This document shows, one piece after another, positions 59,603 through 64,000 of a stretch of 64,000 nt of DNA; within the stretch, counting starts at the first letter, position 1, and every line of letters starts with the position of its first letter. Below the pieces are notes generated by a model. It did no database searches, was not told the origin of the DNA, and was given only the letters and a program-made list of their open reading frames with translations. This stretch comes from Solibacillus silvestris_B (GTDB lineage Bacteria > Bacillota > Bacilli > Bacillales_A > Planococcaceae). The stretch covers positions 9,491 to 73,490 of the forward strand of contig NZ_JBQCJW010000015.1 in the NCBI RefSeq assembly GCF_051967575.1. The letters run 5' to 3'. A program made the translations under genes and the position numbers.

Positions 59603-60043
59603 ATGAACATGGATTATGATTTATTTATGCAACAAATTACAACGACTGCACGTGCAGAAATGGAAGCGGCGGGCTATGAGCAGCTGCGCACACCAGAAGA
59701 TGTTGAAGCAGCGTTTGCCCGTAAAGGTACTACACTAGTTATGGTGAATTCCGTATGTGGTTGTGCAGGCGGCATTGCCCGTCCAGCTGCGACACATGCA
59801 GTGCATTATGATAAACGCCCTGACCATTTAGTGACAGTTTTTGCCGGCCAGGACAAAGACGCAACGGCAGCAGCACGCTATCATTTTGGCGAGGACCATA
59901 TTCCTTCTTCGCCATCATTCATTCTATTGAAAGATGGTCAAGTTGTCGGGGAAGTCGGCCGTTTTGAAATCGAAGGCCATGATCCGATGAGTGTAGTAAC
60001 AAACCTGCAAGGCCACTTCGAGGAAAACTGCGAAGAGATTTAA
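59603..60043 (+). CDS. brxB: Bacilliredoxin BrxB (YqiW)
   Basis: Removes bacillithiol from S-bacillithiolated proteins. It has 146 residues with the CGC redox motif in MVNSVCGCAGGIARPAA, plus AGQDKDATAAAR and PSSPSFILLKDG. ATG 59603 gives MNMDYDLFM, matching the B. subtilis N-terminus; TTG 59582 lies in the AAAGGGG site. Its presence implies bacillithiol as the low-molecular-weight thiol, which is relevant to persulfide handling by the CstB-like enzyme. The order brxB-yqjA-mce-pccB parallels B. subtilis yqiW-yqjA-B-C-D. Confidence 0.94.
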   Translation: MNMDYDLFMQQITTTARAEMEAAGYEQLRTPEDVEAAFARKGTTLVMVNSVCGCAGGIARPAATHAVHYDKRPDHLVTVFAGQDKDATAAARYHFGEDHIPSSPSFILLKDGQVVGEVGRFEIEGHDPMSVVTNLQGHFEENCEEI

Positions 60044-60118
60044 AGCGATTATTCGAGTGTACGGGCAGCGCTTATGCATGCCCGCTGCACTTGCTGTAAA
60101 TGAGGGGGATACTCCGAT

Positions 60119-61075
60119 ATGAAAAAGTTTTCAATCGGCTATCGTACACTTAAAACCGCGCTTGGAGCTTCGGTCGCGATAGCAATTGCCCAATATTTTG
60201 AATTGCAGTTTTTTACCGCGGCAGGCATTTTAACGATTCTCTGTATACAGCCAACAAAGCGTAAATCGGTCCATGCTGTCTATACACGCATCGTATCGAC
60301 ACTTATTGGGATGACATATGCATTCATATTTTTCGGAATATTCGGCTATTCACCGATTGTACTAGGGATTGTCCTCCTGCTGTTCATACCGACGATCGTC
60401 TCGCTTGGAGTTGTGGAAGGCTTTGTGTCAAGCGCAGTTATTATGATGCATATTTTTCTGACGGCAAACTTTACATCCGACTTGTTTTTAAATGAATTGG
60501 CATTGATGGCAACCGGTTTTGGCGTCGGTTTAATCGTCAATATGTACATGCCCGATATTCAGCACGGCTTGTTTTACCACCGTGAGAAAATCGAGGCATT
60601 ATTAAAAAAGATTCTTGCCGAAATTGCAGGCTATTTGCGAAATGGCGACACGCTTTGGGATGGAAAAGAGCTAATAGAGGCTGCGCAAGTTTTAAATGCG
60701 GCGAAAGCTTTGGCGTTCAAAGATGTAGAAAACCATTTAACACGTAAAGAAAATTTGTATTATGTATATTTTGATATGCGTGAAAAGCAGCTGGAAATCA
60801 TCGAGCGTGTGCTGCCGAAAATTACGGCATTGCCTGTAATGACCGAGCAAGCCCCATTGATTGCAACATTTTTGGAAGATTTAAGTGAGCATGTTCATTC
60901 GGGGAATACCGCAAGCCACTTTTTGGAGAAGTTGGATAAAGTGAAGAGTGAGTTTGCCAAAATGCCGTTACCAGCCGATCATGAAACTTTTATTGCAATG
61001 GCATCGCTATATCAGTTTATCGAGGAAATGGATGAATATCTCGTTATTAAGCAGTCATTTAAAGGGATAAAATAA
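60119..61075 (+). CDS. yqjA: Aromatic acid exporter-family (DUF939) membrane protein, YqjA-like
   Basis: A 318-residue protein with an N-terminal domain of about six membrane helices (to about residue 145) and a C-terminal soluble helical domain, the layout of the ArAE/DUF939 family. GYRTLKTALGASVAIAIAQ at the start and QPTKRKSVHAVYTRI are typical. The substrate is unknown. GAGGGGG precedes the ATG. The gene is conserved in this position in bacilli. Confidence 0.85.
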   Translation: MKKFSIGYRTLKTALGASVAIAIAQYFELQFFTAAGILTILCIQPTKRKSVHAVYTRIVSTLIGMTYAFIFFGIFGYSPIVLGIVLLLFIPTIVSLGVVEGFVSSAVIMMHIFLTANFTSDLFLNELALMATGFGVGLIVNMYMPDIQHGLFYHREKIEALLKKILAEIAGYLRNGDTLWDGKELIEAAQVLNAAKALAFKDVENHLTRKENLYYVYFDMREKQLEIIERVLPKITALPVMTEQAPLIATFLEDLSEHVHSGNTASHFLEKLDKVKSEFAKMPLPADHETFIAMASLYQFIEEMDEYLVIKQSFKGIK

Positions 61076-61102
61076 AAAAAATGGATGCGTGAAACATCCA
61101 TT
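61072..61102 (-). terminator. Terminator of prli42 (minus strand)
   Basis: AATGGATG/CATCCATT stem; on the minus strand it is followed by eight T. It overlaps the prli42 stop and may also serve the convergent yqjA transcript. Confidence 0.75.
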
Positions 61103-61196
61103 ACATAATTGCTGCTACACCCATTGCCACTGTTGAGATTAACATAATCACAACCATTGAATAAACGACAATCTTTTGGAATTTTTTGTTGCTCAT
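61101..61196 (-). CDS. prli42: Stressosome-associated protein Prli42
   Basis: A 31-residue minus-strand miniprotein starting MSNKKFQKIVVYSMV and continuing as a single hydrophobic helix to the C-terminus. Length, the basic NKK start and the membrane helix match Prli42, the membrane anchor of the stressosome described in Listeria and conserved in bacilli. The ATG (plus-strand 61194-61196) has GAAGGAGCG upstream, which selects this start over a longer open frame. A terminator follows. It lies between yqjA and mce and is transcribed against them. Confidence 0.85.
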   Translation of the reverse strand: MSNKKFQKIVVYSMVVIMLISTVAMGVAAIM

Positions 61197-61313
61197 TATT
61201 TTCGCTCCTTCATGATGAACTAATTTTAGTTTATCAAATCTCAAAGAATTCTCAAGTACAATTGATTTTACATTATTGAAATTTTTAAATTTTATTATAG
61301 GGGAGTCAACATC

Positions 61314-61727
61314 GTGGAAAAAGTCGATCATATTGGTATTGCTGTACGCAATATTGAAGAACGTATTACATATTACACAGAAACGTTAGGCTTAAAATTA
61401 TTAAAAGTTGAAGAAGTAGAGTCACAACAAGTAAAGGTAGCTTTTATTGATGCGGGAAACGTAAAAATTGAACTGCTTGAACCTATGAGCGAGAAAAGCG
61501 CGATTCATGGCTTTTTGGAAAAACGCGGAGAAGGAATTCACCATGTGGCATTCGGCGTCACGGGGATTCGCGAGCGCATGGCAGAACTGCGGGAAAAAGG
61601 TGTTCGACTGCTATCGGACGAGCCGGGGCCAGGTGCTGGCGGAGCGGAAGTAGCATTTTTGCATCCGAAAGACTCATATGGTGTACTTTATGAATTATGC
61701 GATAAAAGCGGAAAAGGGGATAAATGA
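61314..61727 (+). CDS. mce: Methylmalonyl-CoA epimerase
   Basis: Interconverts (S)- and (R)-methylmalonyl-CoA, linking carboxylase and mutase. It is a 137-residue VOC-fold protein: VDHIGIAVRNIEE with metal-binding His, KIELLEPM with Glu, GEGIHHVAFGV with His, and GVLYELCD with Glu. The start is GTG 61314 after AGGGGAG. It overlaps pccB by four bases. It corresponds to B. subtilis YqjC. Confidence 0.93.
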   Translation: MEKVDHIGIAVRNIEERITYYTETLGLKLLKVEEVESQQVKVAFIDAGNVKIELLEPMSEKSAIHGFLEKRGEGIHHVAFGVTGIRERMAELREKGVRLLSDEPGPGAGGAEVAFLHPKDSYGVLYELCDKSGKGDK

Positions 61728-63289
61728 AAATGACAATTACAATGGATATGTTTGATAAAATCAATGAGCTTTATGATCGTAAAGAAGCAATTCAGCTTGG
61801 CGGCGGTGATGCGCGCATTGAAAAGCAGCATGAAAAAGGCAAAATGACTGCCCGCGAGCGTATTGATATGCTGTTGGATGAAGGGACATTCGTTGAAATT
61901 AACCCGTTCATTACACACCGCACTGTTGATTTCGGCATGGAGAAACTGGAGGGGCCTGGTGATGGTGTTGTTACAGGTTTCGGTAAGATCAATGGCCGCA
62001 ATGTTTATTTATTCGCACAGGACTTCACGGTGTTCGGCGGGGCGCTCGGAGAAATGCATGCGAAGAAAATTGCTGCAGTAATGGATTTGGCTGCGAAAAA
62101 CGGAACGCCTTTTATCGGCATCAATGATTCGGGCGGTGCGCGTATTCAAGAGGGTGTGCTTTCATTGGACGGGTATGGTCATATTTTCTACCGTAACTCG
62201 ATATACTCTGGCGTCATCCCGCAAATTTCGGTCATTATGGGGCCATGTGCGGGCGGTGCGGTTTATTCGCCTGCAATTACAGACTTTATTTTAATGGTTG
62301 ACCAAACATCCCAAATGTTTATTACGGGACCAAAAGTAATTGAGACGGTTACAGGCGAGAAAATTTCCTCTGAAGGTTTGGGCGGTTCGAAAGTGCATAA
62401 CGCGATTTCCGGGAATGCTCACTTCCGAGCTGAAAACGAAGAAGCCGCGATTGTGCAAATCCAGCAATTGCTTTCCTACTTACCGCAAAACAATAAGGAA
62501 AAAGCACCGAAACAGCCCGCTCCAGAAGGTGACAACTTCCGCTCGGAGCTTGTGGATGTTGTGCCGATTGACCAAACAAAATCATACGATGTCCGCAAAG
62601 TGGTGGAACAAGTGGTCGACGAAGGCTCGTTCATGGAAGTACAAAAAGAATTTGCGAAAAACATCGTTGTCGGGTTTGCCCGTATCGCAGGCGAATCAGT
62701 AGGTTTAGTATGTAATCAGCCGAAATTTTTAGCGGGTGGTCTTGATATCGATTCATCCGATAAATTGGCGCGCTTCGTTCGTACTTGTGACGCATTCAAC
62801 GTGCCGGTCATCACATTCGAAGACGTGTCTGGCTTCTTCCCGGGCGTAAAGCAAGAACATGGCGGTATTATTCGCCATGGCGCAAAAATCCTTTATGCAT
62901 ATTCGGAGGCAACTGTACCGAAAATCACGGTTATTTTGCGTAAAGCATATGGCGGCGCATATGTTGCATTGAACTCGAAAGCGATTGGCGCGGACTTAGT
63001 ATTCGCATGGCCAAACGCTGAAATCGCTGTAATGGGTGCTGCAGGGGCGGCGAATATCATCCATGCAGGCGAAATCGCGAAATCTGCAGATCCGGAAGGC
63101 ACGCGTGCAGCGAAAATCGAAGAATACAAAGAAAAATTCGCCAACCCATATGTAGCGGCATCCCGCGGTATGGTGGACGATGTGATCGATCCTCGTGAAA
63201 CACGCATTAAGCTAATTCAAGCATTGGATATGCTTTCTACAAAGCACGAGGACCGTCCATTCAAAAAGCACGGGAATATTCCGCTGTAA
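61724..63289 (+). CDS. pccB: Propionyl-CoA carboxylase beta / methylmalonyl-CoA carboxyltransferase subunit
   Basis: Carboxyltransferase that moves CO2 from biotin to propionyl-CoA. It is a 521-residue crotonase-fold protein with KGKMTARERIDMLLDEGTF, FGGALGEMHAKKI, NDSGGARIQEGV, GPCAGGAVYSPA, FEDVSGFFPGVKQEHGGI (in pieces around FFPGVKQEHGGI) and the C-terminal KHGNIPL. It corresponds to YqjD. No biotin carboxylase or biotin carrier gene follows, so AccC/AccB or an unlinked PccA must supply carboxybiotin. ATG 61724 overlaps mce (ATGA); ATG 61730 is an alternative. Confidence 0.92.
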   Translation: MKMTITMDMFDKINELYDRKEAIQLGGGDARIEKQHEKGKMTARERIDMLLDEGTFVEINPFITHRTVDFGMEKLEGPGDGVVTGFGKINGRNVYLFAQDFTVFGGALGEMHAKKIAAVMDLAAKNGTPFIGINDSGGARIQEGVLSLDGYGHIFYRNSIYSGVIPQISVIMGPCAGGAVYSPAITDFILMVDQTSQMFITGPKVIETVTGEKISSEGLGGSKVHNAISGNAHFRAENEEAAIVQIQQLLSYLPQNNKEKAPKQPAPEGDNFRSELVDVVPIDQTKSYDVRKVVEQVVDEGSFMEVQKEFAKNIVVGFARIAGESVGLVCNQPKFLAGGLDIDSSDKLARFVRTCDAFNVPVITFEDVSGFFPGVKQEHGGIIRHGAKILYAYSEATVPKITVILRKAYGGAYVALNSKAIGADLVFAWPNAEIAVMGAAGAANIIHAGEIAKSADPEGTRAAKIEEYKEKFANPYVAASRGMVDDVIDPRETRIKLIQALDMLSTKHEDRPFKKHGNIPL

Positions 63290-63351
63290 TTTTTTAAAAA
63301 AGCATTCATATCTTAAATTACCCGAGACACACAAAAGTTTATAGCTCTCAT

Positions 63352-63405
63352 AAAACATCTCTTAAATGATTTGTATATATACAATCATTTTTGAGGTGTT
63401 TTTTG
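63352..63405 (+). terminator. Terminator of mce-pccB
   Basis: AAAACATCTCTTAAATGATTTGTA pairs imperfectly with ACAATCATTTTTGAGGTGTTTT, followed by T residues. Confidence 0.75.
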
Positions 63406-63478
63406 TTTTATGAAAAGTCTATAAGGAAACAAGATGAAGTACTGTCATTTAGAGAGATTTTTTCTTTCATGCAGGAAA

Positions 63479-63508
63479 ACCGCTCTTACAATTTCTCGAA
63501 AAAGCGGT
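63479..63508. terminator. Hairpin with possible minus-strand terminator function
   Basis: ACCGCT...AGCGGT stem with an 18-base AT-rich loop; TTTT follows on the minus strand and CTCTATTTTT on the plus strand. It lies just downstream of the minus-strand open stretch at 63535-63660. Confidence 0.4.
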
Positions 63509-63534
63509 CTCTATTTTTAAGAGAGCCCTGAAAA

Positions 63535-63660
63535 TCAGCCTTGTTCCTTCAGCGTTTCATTTTCAATTCGCAAGTTTTCTGCAAACAGCAAACGGACTTG
63601 TTTCTTCTGGGAATTTGCCTGTATATTATATTCACTGGTTAAAAAACCCGCGTAATACTA
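63535..63660 (-). pseudogene. Possible C-terminal gene remnant (minus strand)
   Basis: A 40-codon stretch on the minus strand lies between in-frame stops and lacks a start codon. The translated end (QKKQVRLLFAENLRIENETL) is a plausible amphipathic or coiled-coil tail, and a hairpin follows. I cannot name a family. It may be the tail of a deleted gene or simply chance. Confidence 0.25.
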
Positions 63661-63740
63661 GACAGTAAAATAGAGGGGTCCGATTCCCGCAAGGTCCGCT
63701 ATTACCGGTAGGAAAATCCGTTTAAGGGCCCGCTTTCAAA

Positions 63741-63918
63741 AATAGACGGAAAATTTCCGCTTATTTAAAAAATACTATACAAAATGGCTTAAATAGACGG
63801 AGAAATTCCGCCTATTGATCCAAAAAACATGAAAATGGCAAATTTTCCTTTGTATAATCGGAAAATCTCCGCTTATTTCCCCCGAAACGAGTTCAATTGC
63901 GCAAATAAGCGGAAAAAC
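63741..63918. repeat. Short palindromic repeat cluster (CGGAAA/TTTCCG type)
   Basis: Three 22-25 bp near-palindromes of form AATAgaCGGA-n-TCCGctTATT lie at 63741-63765, 63792-63816 and 63856-63877, with a half unit AAATAAGCGGAAA at 63903-63915. A diverged copy may lie at about 63696-63720. TCCGCTTATTT and AAATAAGCGGA also form an inverted pair. The spacing is irregular (51 and 64 bases between starts), so it is not CRISPR. It resembles REP-like intergenic elements. No gene is seen from 63660 to 64000. Confidence 0.7.
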
Positions 63919-64000
63919 GAGAGTGTCGATTAAGTTATATTTTCTTTTGGTCCTAACCCATTTTTTTCACACATTTTGTGGTAATTAAGTTTTTTTGTAC

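Noticed and set aside
63660..63930. CRISPR array
   Set aside because: Repeats are palindromic, diverged and irregularly spaced, without uniform spacers; no cas genes are present.

Overview
The window looks like a chromosomal segment of an endospore-forming, low-GC Bacillota of the Planococcaceae type (Solibacillus/Lysinibacillus-like). The evidence is a compact spoIIIA cluster, spoIVB, spo0A, prli42 and the Bacillus-type backbone accB-accC / yqhY-nusB-folD-xseA-xseB-ispA-dxs-tlyA-argR-recN-spoIVB-spo0A / bkd / brxB-yqjA-mce-pccB. Genus assignment is inference. Nearly all genes are on the + strand. No rRNA, tRNA, intact insertion sequence, prophage or CRISPR array was seen.

Layout. 1-5.2 kb: the 3' end of a nitronate monooxygenase gene, then a reduced spoIIIA cluster (AC, AD, AE, a 44-codon AF, a short AG, AH), then accB-accC. 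5.2-20.9 kb: an accessory block between accC and yqhY, which are neighbours in B. subtilis. It carries a persulfide/sulfur-carrier set (two rhodaneses, a TusA-rhodanese fusion, DsrE2, a CstB-like persulfide dioxygenase, TusA, a TauE-like exporter, a thioredoxin-like protein), a copper set (csoR, copZ, copA), a small siroheme/4Fe-4S reductase-like protein, a purine permease, cell-envelope genes (polysaccharide deacetylase, LytH-like peptidase, VanW-like lipoprotein) and an MscS-type channel. Seven CsoR/CstR-family operators are visible: four 16-bp sites at the sulfur genes and three 17-bp sites at the copper genes. 21-26 kb: yqhY, glpD-glpF-glpK and a small unknown gene. 26.2-33.1 kb: nusB to tlyA; tlyA has a one-base frameshift. 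33.3-40.1 kb: a ydaJKLMN-type exopolysaccharide operon with a degenerate GGDEF protein that keeps a c-di-GMP I-site. 40.3-44.7 kb: argR, recN, spoIVB, spo0A. 45-48.1 kb: an unknown secreted protein, a FapA/DUF342 protein, a glycerophosphodiesterase and DUF2627. 48.5-63.3 kb: branched-chain amino-acid and propionate catabolism (bcd, lpdV, bkdAA, frameshifted bkdAB, bkdB, mutA, mutB, meaB, brxB, yqjA, prli42, mce, pccB). 63.3-64 kb: gene-poor sequence with short palindromic repeats.

How the genes work together. Bcd and the Bkd complex would turn Val/Ile/Leu into branched acyl-CoAs. PccB, Mce and MutAB (protected by MeaB) would take propionyl-CoA to succinyl-CoA. The sulfur cluster resembles the S. 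aureus cst system with CstA split into separate proteins, and without a visible SQR or CstR. The yda operon probably makes a c-di-GMP-controlled exopolysaccharide. Candidates for further study are the two-class operator system shared by copper and persulfide genes, the shrunken SpoIIIA channel, the small siroheme protein with a CX2C motif, the hairpin leader of folD, and the frameshifts in tlyA and bkdAB.
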